This document shows, piece after piece, positions 1 to 7,114 of a stretch of DNA of 29,689 bases. The DNA is from Saprospiraceae bacterium. GTDB taxonomy: Bacteria; Bacteroidota; Bacteroidia; Bacteroidales; JAIPBB01. The position numbers were made by a program, and so were the translations under genes. A model generated the notes under the pieces. That model was given only the letters and a program-made list of their open reading frames with translations. It made no database searches and was not told the origin of the DNA. The stretch's first letter is position 1. Each line of letters starts with the position of its first letter. The stretch covers positions 1 to 29,689 of the forward strand of contig JAIPBB010000020.1 in NCBI GenBank assembly GCA_021739805.1. The letters are read 5' to 3'.

Positions 1-19
1 GTTCCGGCGAAGCCGGAAC
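1..19. other. perfect 8-bp hairpin at window edge
   Basis: GTTCCGGC (1-8) and GCCGGAAC (12-19) are exact reverse complements around a GAA loop. No T-run follows (the next bases are C-rich), so it does not look like an intrinsic terminator on the + strand. It could be an intergenic repeat unit or the end of a longer structure cut by the window boundary. Confidence 0.6.
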
Positions 20-363
20 CCGACCCCCTCCCAAGCCATAACATACGTAAACCCTGTCATTGCTGTAGATGTTAAGTAATTCGAGGACAGTTTTCTAAAA
101 ATTTAGCTGTCGTTAAAAAAAACCGGCCTTCAGAAACTACAATTCCTTAAAAACGGGTATTGAAATTTATTCAGAATACTTACTTTAAGTTATAAACAAT
201 TGATTTATTCAGAAAGCCTTATAAATGCCCATAATTTCAAAATATGCTAAAGATTTTACTTTCAGGTTGAACATTTAATTAACACTATGTGATAACTAAT
301 GTTTTTAAAATAAATATAAAACTGTAATTTAGTTTAACATAAGACAGCTGAACATTTATTTTT
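20..363. other. non-coding stretch before the SiaC-like gene
   Basis: I see no convincing reading frame on either strand. The stretch turns AT-rich after about position 100 and runs straight into the ATG at 364. It probably holds the promoter of the SiaC-like gene, but I found no clear match to the Bacteroidota -7 element (TAnnTTTG), so no promoter is called. Confidence 0.5.
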
Positions 364-735
364 ATGAAGAATTTAATTATTGAAGAAGGAGATAAATCTC
401 TCGCCGTTGACTTAAGAATGGGGATTCTTAATTTTTCGGGTCGGTCCATTATCAACGATCCCAGGAAGTTTTTTACACCCATAAAAGATTGGGTGGATGT
501 ATATGTTCATAAGGCACCCAAGCTTACCATAATCAATATTAAGCTTGAATACATGGATACGGCCTCGGCGAAGTCTTTTCACGAAATCCTCGACTCCCTC
601 ACCAAAATCAACAGTTCAAGAAAGGTCATCGTAAACTGGCATTATAGTGTTACCGATCCCGAAATTATGGAATTGGGAGAAATTATTGCCGGTAAAATTG
701 GCTTTGACTTTGTGTATCATGAGTGTGGGGATTAG
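364..735 (+). CDS. SiaC-like (DUF1987) regulatory phosphoprotein
   Basis: This 123-aa protein has the DUF1987/SiaC pattern: a strand with GxLxxxGRSI and DPxxFFxPI (residues about 20-40), then LEYMDTASAK (61-70), then a VxWHY strand and an acidic MELGE segment. In SiaC proteins the threonine/serine in the loop equivalent to DTASAK is the phospho-switch site, here T66 or S68. The family works by partner switching: a SiaB-like kinase and SiaA-like phosphatase set its phosphorylation, and it controls a diguanylate cyclase and aggregation in Pseudomonas. No partner kinase, phosphatase or cyclase is in the window, so its output here is unknown. It is full length for the family. The ATG at 364 is the first in frame. 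Its nearness to an exopolysaccharide locus fits a role in surface attachment, but that is inference. Confidence 0.8.
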   Translation: MKNLIIEEGDKSLAVDLRMGILNFSGRSIINDPRKFFTPIKDWVDVYVHKAPKLTIINIKLEYMDTASAKSFHEILDSLTKINSSRKVIVNWHYSVTDPEIMELGEIIAGKIGFDFVYHECGD

Positions 736-736
736 T

Positions 737-770
737 AAGAGTGATTTTTTTTAAATTCAACACTCTTTTA
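737..770 (+). terminator. possible terminator after the SiaC-like gene
   Basis: AAGAGTG (737-743) is the exact reverse complement of CACTCTT (761-767), two bases after the stop codon. The loop is long (17 nt, T-rich) and the 3' arm continues into a T/A-rich stretch with a further T-run near 780. The position is right, but the 7-bp stem is weak. Confidence 0.4.
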
Positions 771-1018
771 TTAATTATCTTTTTTGAATTCATCGAAAAA
801 AATTCCTCACTAAACTCCTCCCTAACTCCCGAAACAAGTTTGGGACAGGCTCTCCCCTTTTGCTTCCGCACGCTGTCGCTGTCTCTGAAGCTTCAGCGGC
901 ACGCGGAAAGGAGCGTGAATGGTCACCGCTTTTAAGAAAAAACACCTTAAAGCTCTTCCTCAGGGCCAAAGGTCCGAAATCAGCACACTAGCCCACCCAT
1001 GCACTACCACACCATCCC

Positions 1019-1435
1019 CTACCGCCTATAAAACGTCCTCCCATAACTCCGAAAATGTCTCTTCCAAGCCTCCCGACTTCCAATTCTCGAGAACTGATGA
1101 TCTCTCGTTTTTTTATCCCATATAGCGCGAAACGGCCTCACAAAATAGTGCAAGAAGGCTTTTTTTGGAATCCGGGTTATAAAAAACCTGAAATAAGTTA
1201 AAAACCCAAACTTAAGATTCATACCGTGTTTCTGCAGAAAGCGTATGGTTGAAGTTGATTGCTTGTATTTTGCTGGAATAAGAGATGAGCAAAAAGATTT
1301 TTTCATCAATGCCAAATAAGCCATCCCCTCCTTTTGGAAATGCCCATATTCGTTTATAATGTCATAAGGCGCAGCCCTTTTTGATAAAAGCAGCATATCA
1401 TAAATAGACCACCCCACCAAAATAAACTTGCACAT
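1019..1435 (-). CDS. doubtful hypothetical protein
   Basis: A 138-codon open frame reads leftward, starting ATG TGC AAG at 1435. I do not recognise it. The first 75 residues look plausible as protein (mixed codons, a helix-like SIYDMLLLSKRA and an IRFLQKHGMNLKFGF segment). The last 60 residues are basic and aromatic-rich and read like translated non-coding DNA, and a possible + strand terminator hairpin falls inside them. No signal peptide or clear membrane segment is visible. It is the only candidate minus-strand gene in the window. One point in favour: its 3' end is G-rich on the sense strand, as at the ends of the neighbouring real genes. It may be a decayed gene whose original 3' end is lost. 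Confidence 0.2.
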   Translation of the reverse strand: MCKFILVGWSIYDMLLLSKRAAPYDIINEYGHFQKEGMAYLALMKKSFCSSLIPAKYKQSTSTIRFLQKHGMNLKFGFLTYFRFFITRIPKKAFLHYFVRPFRAIWDKKTRDHQFSRIGSREAWKRHFRSYGRTFYRR

Positions 1436-1486
1436 CTAAAATAAAACGAGTAATTTTCCTACTCAAAAACCACCCAAAAACCCACA

Positions 1487-2028
1487 ATGCTCGACGCCTT
1501 AATCACCTCCAAGACAAGAATCAAGCTGCTTTTGAAGTTTTTCCTCAACAGCAATTCAGTGTCGTATTTAAGGAATCTGGAGTCGGAGTTCGGCGGATCC
1601 TCCAATGGAATACGGTTGGAACTCAACAGATTCGAAGAAGCCGGCCTGCTGACCTCTTCCACCAACGGAAACAGAAAATATTATCAGGCAAATTCCACCC
1701 ATCCCTTATATCCCGACATAAACAATATCGTTCGCAAATATGTTGGGATTGATATTATAGTTGAAAATGTAATTAATAAGCTTGGGGAATTGGAAAAAGT
1801 ATACCTTTGCGGCGAATTTGCCAAAGGACTCGACAGTAGTATTATAGATTTAATTTTCGTTGGAAGCAAAATCGACCGTGATATTTGTACCGGCTGGTGG
1901 AAAAAGTGGAAAAGTTGATTAAAAGAAGACTGAGATATATAGTATATTCGAAATTGGAATGTGATGAATATATGGAGAGTGTGAATGGGGAAGGGGTTTT
2001 TGTGTTGTGGATGATGGATCATAGATGA
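1487..2028 (+). pseudogene. frameshifted winged-helix / nucleotidyltransferase-fold regulator
   Basis: The N-terminal 70 residues form an ArsR/MarR-like winged helix (KTRIKLLLKFFL, then LRLELNRFEEAGLL-type recognition helix and wing). They are followed by a linker and the start of an MNT-like nucleotidyltransferase fold (VYLCGEFAKGLDSSIIDLIFVG). Genes of this type often stand at the head of Bacteroidota polysaccharide operons. The open frame stops at 1918 after an odd GWWKKWKS tail. Moving to the next frame at 1885 restores a natural continuation, LYRLVEKVEKLIKRRLRYIV, ending in VFVLWMMDHR at the TGA at 2026-2028. One missing T inside the codons at about 1880-1886 (GAT-TAT-TTG expected, GAT-AT-TTG seen) explains it. 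The intact product would be about 180 aa. The alternative is a sequencing error; nothing suggests programmed shifting. Confidence 0.75.
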
Positions 2029-2109
2029 TAGATTTTGGACCATAGACCATGGACGATTGAACATTGTTGTAGTTGAGGGTGGGTATGTTTTTTTGGCAGA
2101 GGAGGAAGT

Positions 2110-2157
2110 GGAGGAAGAGAAAGAGAAAGAAGGAGAGGGAGAAAGAGGGGGAGAAGG
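2110..2157 (+). repeat. homopurine tract of 48 nt
   Basis: Every base from 2110 to 2157 on the + strand is A or G, with degenerate GAGAAA/GGAGAG units. The tract is interrupted just upstream by single pyrimidines at 2097 and 2109. Tracts like this can slip during replication or form triplex DNA, and this one sits between a broken regulator and the export gene. Confidence 0.8.
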
Positions 2158-2293
2158 TGAGTGTATATATAGCTGATAATTAGAGTATTACAACGCATTT
2201 TCAAAATAGAAAATGTGATTAACGGGGCGGAGCTGTGAAAGGATAGTAAGTTTGCTCATTAGAATAGAGGTTCTAAGAAGGTCCGAAAACCAA

Positions 2294-2357
2294 TAAAAAA
2301 AGTAAGCACACAGATTAAACGGATTAACCAGATTACACAGATAACCCCAAACCCAGT
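2294..2357 (+). repeat. leader block shared with the wzc-like gene, copy 1
   Basis: The order AAAAAAGTAAGCACACAG, TTAAACGGAT, AACC..., ATAACCCCAAACCCAG is repeated with gaps at 3763-3804 (AAAAAAGTCAGTACTCAG, TTAATCGGATAAC, GCCCAACCCAG). Both copies end within about 25 nt of an ATG. It could be a regulatory leader or only a drifting intergenic repeat. Confidence 0.55.
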
Positions 2358-2372
2358 AACTCAGAAAAAATC

Positions 2373-3143
2373 ATGAAACACCTAAAACACACTCTAATCA
2401 TAGCGGCAATAATCCTCTCAACAACTAGCTGCACCCAACAACGCCAACTCACTATTCTCCGAGACATAGGCACCGAGTCTGACACCCTATATCAAAAATA
2501 CAAACCCGCATACCACCTTCAGCCCTCCGATATACTATACGTGAGGGTGATAACCCAGGATAAGGAGGTAAACGATCTTTTTAATCCTATGTTTTCAGGA
2601 GGGGCCTCAAATTTGCAGGTCGGAACTATGTATTTGCTCGGTTATGAAGTAAAAGACTCCGGCTATATTGAAATGCCCATATTGAAAAAGATACAGGTGG
2701 CAGGATTAACACTCGATGCCGCTCAGGACAGCATTACCGCGGTAGCCTTCAGGTATTTAAAGAATCCGCAAATAATTGTAAAGCTTCATTCTTTTGAATT
2801 TGCCATACTGGGAGAGGTAGAAACACCGGGCATGAAAAGCTACGGAACTTACGACCTCAATATCTTGGAAGCTATTGCCCTCGCTGGTGATATAACCTAC
2901 AACGGAAACCGGCAAAACATTGTCCTTATGCGACCCTCACAAAACGAATACCAGATCTTTCGCCTCGACTTAACCGACAAAGACATAGTAAGCAGCGAAC
3001 AATTCTTCATACAACCCAACGATGTTATCTACGTAGAACCACTAAAATCAACCATCTTGAGTGAAACCACTTCAGACTGGTTGTTTTTCATAAGTGCAAT
3101 GGGGTCGGTGTTGTCTCTTGTTCTGCTGGTATTGAAATTGTAG
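2373..3143 (+). CDS. polysaccharide export outer-membrane lipoprotein (Wza-like)
   Basis: The 256-aa product begins with a lipoprotein signal peptide (KH, hydrophobic LIIAAIILSTTS, Cys20 as likely lipidated residue). A poly-export domain follows (about 45-140, starting YHLQPSDILYVRV), then one SLBB-type β-grasp region (about 143-225, AILGEVETPG...NILEAIALAGDI). A hydrophobic C-terminal helix (about 233-254) matches the membrane-crossing helix of Wza. By family it forms the outer-membrane channel through which the finished polysaccharide leaves, working with the Wzc-like kinase encoded next. It is shorter than E. coli Wza (about 380 aa), as is usual in Bacteroidota. The 5' 160 bp and 3' third are C-rich, the middle is not. 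The ATG at 2373 gives a complete signal peptide. Confidence 0.9.
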   Translation: MKHLKHTLIIAAIILSTTSCTQQRQLTILRDIGTESDTLYQKYKPAYHLQPSDILYVRVITQDKEVNDLFNPMFSGGASNLQVGTMYLLGYEVKDSGYIEMPILKKIQVAGLTLDAAQDSITAVAFRYLKNPQIIVKLHSFEFAILGEVETPGMKSYGTYDLNILEAIALAGDITYNGNRQNIVLMRPSQNEYQIFRLDLTDKDIVSSEQFFIQPNDVIYVEPLKSTILSETTSDWLFFISAMGSVLSLVLLVLKL

Positions 3144-3162
3144 TAGGGAGCTCAGTGAAACT

Positions 3163-3192
3163 CAACTTTCGTGAGGGACGAAACGAAAGTTG
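3163..3192. other. 10-bp stem-loop plus short palindrome after the wza-like gene
   Basis: CAACTTTCGT (3163-3172) and ACGAAAGTTG (3183-3192) pair perfectly around a 10-nt loop. A second palindrome, CTAGTTGAACTAG (3193-3205), follows at once. No T-run follows, so it looks like an RNA-processing or repeat structure rather than a standard terminator. Confidence 0.65.
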
Positions 3193-3293
3193 CTAGTTGA
3201 ACTAGTCCCGGTACTCCAGGAGCGTTCAGCGTTTTACGTTCTAGGTTCGACGCGGTTCCTGAGCCTGCCGAAGGATGAGCAAACTAGATAAAA

Positions 3294-3728
3294 ATGAAGA
3301 TTGAGAAGTTTGAAGATCAAGAGGTTCTGGGTTCTACGTTTTATGTGAAGATTGAAAAATTTGAGGATAAAAAGATATGGAAGGAAGCAAAGGAGCTTAA
3401 TAAATTGATTTTTCGACTTACTTCTAAGGAACCATTTTCTAGAGATTTTAAATTTTCCGACCAAATAAGAAGAGCAGGCTGATCGGTAATGGACAATATA
3501 GCAGAAGTCTTTGGACGAGGAGGGAATAGGGAATTCATAAATTTTCTGACAATTTCAAAAGGATCAAACGATGAAGTCAGATCTCAATCTTATCGAGCAT
3601 ATGACTTTCAATACATATCAGACGAAAACCTTAAAGAGGTTTTAGAAAGAACAGACAAAATATCTCGAAAAATCATCACATTCATTCAATATTTAAAAAA
3701 ATCTACCTTCAAAGGCCCAAAGTTCTAA
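3294..3728 (+). pseudogene. four-helix-bundle protein (S23/IVP-like), nonsense mutant
   Basis: The frame reads KIEKFEDKKIWKEAKEL...SDQIRRAG, then TGA at 3480-3482, then in the same frame [22 protein letters not shown]...[13 protein letters not shown] to the stop at 3726-3728. The family motif is RAGGSVxDNIAEGFGRGG, so the TGA replaces a GGA glycine codon by one base change. The family is a small all-helical protein of about 120 aa, encoded in 23S rRNA intervening sequences and often between genes in Bacteroidota; its function is unknown. The 5' end is also rearranged: the first 24 nt (3294-3317) recur at 3345-3368 with 4 mismatches, adding 17 codons. The related copy at 6281 keeps GGA at this position but is broken elsewhere. 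Confidence 0.85.
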
Positions 3729-3762
3729 CGCAGAACGCAAAACATAGAACGAATAACCTATT

Positions 3763-3804
3763 AAAAAAAGTCAGTACTCAGTTAATCGGATAACGCCCAA
3801 CCCA
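3763..3804 (+). repeat. leader block shared with the wza-like gene, copy 2
   Basis: Resembles 2294-2357 (see there). This copy is shorter and runs directly into the right inverted-repeat arm at 3805-3824, so the wzc leader is partly built from the element. Confidence 0.5.
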
Positions 3805-3830
3805 GAACCCAGAACGTAAAACGCAAACCC

Positions 3831-6221
3831 ATGGACCCACAATACCCAAACAACAGCAAATACACCCCCCATTCCCCCTTCGAAGAAGACAATTTAGACC
3901 TACGTAAATACTTCTCGCTACTCTTTGCCAATTATTACTGGGTTATCATCTCTGTCTTTTTAGGCCTCAGCGTCGCTTTTGTAATAAACCGATACACCGT
4001 TCCCACATACAAGGTAAGCTCCACTCTGGTTATAAGCGAGAACATCCGGGGCTCAGGTCTCTCAGGCTATGAAAACATTATTCCCGGTATGGAGATATAC
4101 CGCACACGAAAACTGGTTGCCAACGAGCTGGAGATTCTAAAATCTTTTGCCCTCGCGGAAAAGGCTATTGAGCTATTGGATTTTGACATTACTTATGTCG
4201 GAGTAGGCAGAAGCGGAATAAAAAAGAATTTTATGTATCAATCTGGGCCCTTTTATATTGAATTGGATACCTCAAAGGCCAATATTATTGGTCAACCCAT
4301 AAATATTAGATTGTTGTCAGATAAAGAATATGAGGTCACGGTTAATAATAATTATGACTTTAGTAAAAAAGGAGAAATTGGTAAAGTTTTTGAAAGCGAG
4401 CCACTTAATTTTACCTTGTTTTTAAGGGATAAAGGGAATTTTATTTCTGAAAAAGCTTATGCCTCTTATTATTTCATTATAAATAATAAATCCTCTATAG
4501 CAAAAATATATCAGTCAAAACTTAAGGTGATTCTAAACAACGATAAAGGTTCCGTATTGTTTTTAAGCTCTAGTGGTAATAACCCAACTCAAGAAGCAGA
4601 TTACCTCAACACAATAATGCAGGTTTATATTCAGGAAGGCTTAGATGAAAAAAACCTTACGGCAACCAATACAGAGGCCTTTATTGATAGTCAACTTAAA
4701 TTAATAAATGAAGGTCTGCAATCTGCCGAATCCGATCTTGAACAATTCAGACTAAATAATAGCGTAATCGATTTATCTACTGAGGGAGAAATTATTTATG
4801 ATAAAGTAGAGGGCATACAACAGGAAAAAATAAGACTGGAGCTACTCGACAGATATTATGATTATTTACTCGATTATGTGAATAACACTAAAGATTTAAA
4901 TTCCATTTTTGCCCCTGCAATAATGGAAAAACTCGATCCTTTATTGGTTTCATTGATTACAAATTTAAATGACCTCATAAGGAAAAAAGAAGAGATGTCT
5001 TTTAGTGTTCAACCGGAAGATTTACAAATTAAATATTTAAACAGTCAGATAATATCCGCACAGATAGCATTAACTGAGAGCATAAAAAACATTAAAATTG
5101 CCCACGGAGTGAAACTGAAGAATATTAACTCCCAATTAAGACTGGCCGTTGAAGATTTACAAAAGCTACCCCTTACAGAGAGGCTTTTAATTAATATGCA
5201 ACGACAGTATAATGTGAATTCCGAGTTATATACCTTCTTACTCAAAAGGCGGGCAGAGGCTTCACTGGCTAAGGCAGCTAATGTACCTGACAATAAAATA
5301 CTCGATTATGCCAGGCCGGACGCCGCTGCACAAACAACCCCCAAACCCAATATGAATTATATGTTGGGCTTATTATTTGGAATAGGTGTTCAACTTGCTT
5401 TGCTTTTGCTCATGGAAGCCATGAATAATAAAATCATAAGCCGTGGAGAAATTGAATCCAAAACTAGAGTTCCGGTAATTGCCAATATCGGACATAGTGA
5501 AAAGGGAGATGTATCCGTATTTGAAAATCCGAAGACATCAATAGCAGAATCATTCCGGGGATTAAGAACAAATTTAAAATACCTGCTAAGAGAAAAAGAA
5601 CAAAAAATAATTGCAGTCACTTCAATTGTAAGTGGTGAAGGAAAAACCTTTGTCTCTCTGAACCTGGCAGCCATTTTCGCCCTTTCCGGCAAGAAAACAC
5701 TTATAGTTGGGCTTGACCTCAGGCGACCAAAGTTACACAAGGTTTTTAACTTGGATAACGACAAGGGCGTTAGCACCTACTTAATAAATAAGAATACATT
5801 CAGCGAAATTATTTCAGAAACCTATATTTCCAACCTTTTTATCGCACCATCCGGCCCCGTTCCTCCAAATCCGGCAGAACTATTGGAAACACAGGCTATG
5901 AAAGACTTCCTAAACGAAGCCCGCGAAAAATTTGACTTCGTCATACTCGACACCCCCCCATTCGGAGTAGTAACAGACTCTCTCATAGTTGGTGGGCTTT
6001 GCGACGCAAACCTATTCATCATAAGACAAAACTACTCATCCAAGGAAATCCTCGACCTACTGAATGAAACCGAAGCAAAAGGAAATATAAAAAATATCGG
6101 CATTGTATTCAACGATCTCAAAATGAAGGGATATTATAAATCGGGCTATAGGTATTATAATTATAACTATGCATATCGGTATGGCTATGTTTATGGGAGT
6201 GATTATTATGGGAAGGAATAG
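3831..6221 (+). CDS. Wzc-like chain-length regulator and bacterial tyrosine kinase
   Basis: The 796-aa inner-membrane protein has a Wzz domain with a first membrane helix at about 34-54, a long periplasmic coiled-coil region (about 270-470), a second helix (about 511-532, MNYMLGLLFGIGVQLALLLL), and a cytoplasmic BY-kinase domain. Walker A is SGEGKT (601-606), A' is VGLDLRRP (626-633, Asp629) and Walker B is VILDTPP (704-710, Asp707). The last 32 residues hold 13 tyrosines, the autophosphorylation cluster that in this family tunes kinase assembly and polymer length. It partners with the wza-like channel. No low-molecular-weight phosphatase gene is nearby. The leader comes from an IVS-like element, so its expression may depend on readthrough from the wza-like gene. 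The ATG at 3831 is the start; residues 20-30 carry the usual DLRKYFSLLFANYYW entry into the first helix. Confidence 0.93.
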   Translation: MDPQYPNNSKYTPHSPFEEDNLDLRKYFSLLFANYYWVIISVFLGLSVAFVINRYTVPTYKVSSTLVISENIRGSGLSGYENIIPGMEIYRTRKLVANELEILKSFALAEKAIELLDFDITYVGVGRSGIKKNFMYQSGPFYIELDTSKANIIGQPINIRLLSDKEYEVTVNNNYDFSKKGEIGKVFESEPLNFTLFLRDKGNFISEKAYASYYFIINNKSSIAKIYQSKLKVILNNDKGSVLFLSSSGNNPTQEADYLNTIMQVYIQEGLDEKNLTATNTEAFIDSQLKLINEGLQSAESDLEQFRLNNSVIDLSTEGEIIYDKVEGIQQEKIRLELLDRYYDYLLDYVNNTKDLNSIFAPAIMEKLDPLLVSLITNLNDLIRKKEEMSFSVQPEDLQIKYLNSQIISAQIALTESIKNIKIAHGVKLKNINSQLRLAVEDLQKLPLTERLLINMQRQYNVNSELYTFLLKRRAEASLAKAANVPDNKILDYARPDAAAQTTPKPNMNYMLGLLFGIGVQLALLLLMEAMNNKIISRGEIESKTRVPVIANIGHSEKGDVSVFENPKTSIAESFRGLRTNLKYLLREKEQKIIAVTSIVSGEGKTFVSLNLAAIFALSGKKTLIVGLDLRRPKLHKVFNLDNDKGVSTYLINKNTFSEIISETYISNLFIAPSGPVPPNPAELLETQAMKDFLNEAREKFDFVILDTPPFGVVTDSLIVGGLCDANLFIIRQNYSSKEILDLLNETEAKGNIKNIGIVFNDLKMKGYYKSGYRYYNYNYAYRYGYVYGSDYYGKE

Positions 6222-6280
6222 GGAAGAGTTGGGAGTTTGAGGTTTGACGTTGGGAGTTTGACGTTAATTCGTAAATCTGG

Positions 6281-6660
6281 ATGAAGATAGAGAAATTTGA
6301 GGATTTAGAGGTTTGGCAGGAAGCCAGGGAATTGCGTAAGTTTATTTTTAAAATTACTTCTGAGGAACGGTTTTCACAAGATTATATATTTAAAGATCAA
6401 ATACGAAGAGCAGGAGGATCGGTTATAGATAATATCGCGGAAGGATTTGGCAGGGGAGGCAATAAGGAATTCATAAATTTCTTATCTATTGAAAAGGCTC
6501 CAATGACGAAGTCCGTTCTCAATCATATTGAGCCCTTGATTTTAAATACATTTCAGAGGAAACACATAAAGACATTCTTGAGCAAACAGAAAAAATCTCA
6601 CGAAAAATAAGCTCATTTATACAATATCTTAAAACCCCAACCTTTAAAGGACCAAAGTTT
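6281..6660 (+). pseudogene. four-helix-bundle protein (S23/IVP-like), frameshifted
   Basis: The start is clean: MKIEKFEDLEVWQEARELRK, then RAGGSVIDNIAEGFGRGG and KEFINFLSI. After about 6500 the family sequence moves to another frame, where [30 protein letters not shown] and FIQYLKTPTFKGPKF can be read. One base is missing near 6499-6503 (GCN-TCC expected, GCTCC seen), and a CGA codon in the restored frame has become TGA (about 6531). The normal stop after GPKF is also lost. The unshifted frame ends at 6610 after 109 codons with an unrelated tail. Two or three independent lesions show long neglect. Confidence 0.85.
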
Positions 6661-6667
6661 AATCAAA

Positions 6668-6690
6668 CGTCCAACGTCCAACGTCCAACG
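6668..6690 (+). repeat. three tandem CGTCCAA units
   Basis: CGTCCAA occurs three times in a row (6668-6674, 6675-6681, 6682-6688) and is followed by CG. It forms the right arm of the second IVS-like element. Confidence 0.85.
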
Positions 6691-6743
6691 CTTTACCAAA
6701 ACCGATTTTTCTCATCAATTTAATTAATCCTAAGCGTTTTAGC

Positions 6744-7112
6744 ATGGCATATTTCTATATTTTTGGAACTCTTCTTTTTACAGTTTATGGGCAAATGATT
6801 CTTAAATGGAGGCTAAACGCCTTACATTTTACTATACCTGATGCTAAGGCAACTGATATTATTTTATCTTTTGCTAAATTATTAATTGATCCATATATTT
6901 TATCTGGCTTTATTGCAGCATTTATAGCCTCAATATTTTGGATGGCGGCAATGAGCAAGTTAGAGATCACCGTAGCATACCCTTTTATGAGTTTAGCTCC
7001 CGCCATAGTTTTCATTTTGGGGGTTTGGCTATTGGGAGAAACCTTTACTATCGGTAAAATTATTGGCTTAGTATTTATAATTATTGGGATTTTCATGACA
7101 GTAAAATTTTAA
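6744..7112 (+). CDS. small four-helix SMR/ArnE-like membrane protein
   Basis: The 122-aa protein is almost all membrane. Four hydrophobic segments lie near residues 2-20, 45-66, 68-90 and 98-120, with the SMR/EamA-half pattern EITVAYPFMSLAPAIVFILGVWLLGE followed by GKIIGLVFIIIGIF. ArnE/ArnF-type members of this superfamily flip undecaprenyl-phosphate-linked amino sugar to the periplasm. It ends 2 nt before a polyprenyl-phosphate glycosyltransferase, the arrangement expected of a synthase/flippase pair, so lipid-sugar flipping is the best guess; drug efflux is less likely in this setting. ArnE and ArnF act as a pair, and only one such gene is seen, so it may act as a homodimer. It is the first gene after the second IVS-like element, where composition becomes more AT-rich. 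Confidence 0.7.
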   Translation: MAYFYIFGTLLFTVYGQMILKWRLNALHFTIPDAKATDIILSFAKLLIDPYILSGFIAAFIASIFWMAAMSKLEITVAYPFMSLAPAIVFILGVWLLGETFTIGKIIGLVFIIIGIFMTVKF

Positions 7113-7114
7113 AT

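Larger units (their letters stand above)
736..1486. other. gap with repeats and one doubtful minus-strand frame
   Basis: About 750 bp without a well-supported gene. An imperfect hairpin spans 864-908 (TTCCGC/GCGGAA outside, CGCTG/CAGCG inside, GAAGCTTC near the centre). It is preceded by a 'gaaacaag...gggacaggct' phrase of a kind that recurs between genes in Bacteroidota. The stretch 805-1060 is strongly C-rich on the + strand. Near 1131-1159, GCCT...AGGC followed by seven Ts could be a weak + strand terminator. A 138-codon frame lies on the minus strand (listed separately). Confidence 0.5.
2029..2372. other. non-coding leader of the export operon, rich in simple repeats
   Basis: No gene seen. 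The stretch starts with a 'ttttggaccatagaccatgga' type repeat (about 2033-2053), then a G/T-rich part, then a 48-nt homopurine run (2110-2157), an A/T part, and last an A/C-rich block (2294-2357) resembling the block in front of the wzc-like ATG. Promoter and transcript start of the wza-like gene should lie here. Confidence 0.55.
3229..3824 (+). mobile_element. IVS-like element with terminal inverted repeats around a four-helix-bundle gene
   Basis: The 20 nt at 3229-3248 and the reverse complement of 3805-3824 agree at 19 of 20 positions. Between them lies one broken four-helix-bundle gene. The left arm is followed by a 'cctgagcctgccgaagga' phrase (about 3257-3275). The right arm ends at 3824, six bases before the wzc-like ATG. 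Intervening sequences of 23S rRNA have the same layout: complementary ends around an optional S23-family gene. No transposase or recombinase is present. The element boundary is my inference; the inverted repeat itself is plain in the sequence. Confidence 0.6.
6228..6690 (+). mobile_element. second IVS-like element, degenerate
   Basis: The left flank (6228-6271) repeats GTTGGGAGTTTGACG-type words. The right flank (6665-6690) carries CGTCCAA repeats. The left, read as reverse complement, contains CCAACGTCAAAC, and the right contains CCAACGTCCAAC (11 of 12). The arms differ in sequence from those of the first element, but the plan is the same: short inverted words around one four-helix-bundle gene, placed directly after the wzc-like stop. 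Confidence 0.45.

Noticed and set aside
1684..2204. Two overlapping minus-strand frames (126 and 61 codons) opposite the regulator end and its trailer
   Set aside because: They read against a well-supported + strand pseudogene and a purine-rich tract; the products are low-complexity (runs of Ser, Leu and Pro) with no family features.
2247..2254. Bacteroidota promoter for the wza-like gene (TAAGTTTG matches TAnnTTTG)
   Set aside because: No TTTG-like -33 element at the right distance upstream; one 8-mer match in an AT-rich region is weak.
3163..3205. Intrinsic terminator after the wza-like gene
   Set aside because: The stem is perfect but no T-run follows, and the wzc-like gene downstream needs the transcript.
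3294..6660. Diversity-generating retroelement or retron, because the Avd accessory protein also has a four-helix-bundle fold
   Set aside because: No reverse transcriptase, template repeat or variable repeat is present; the sequences fit the S23/IVP branch.
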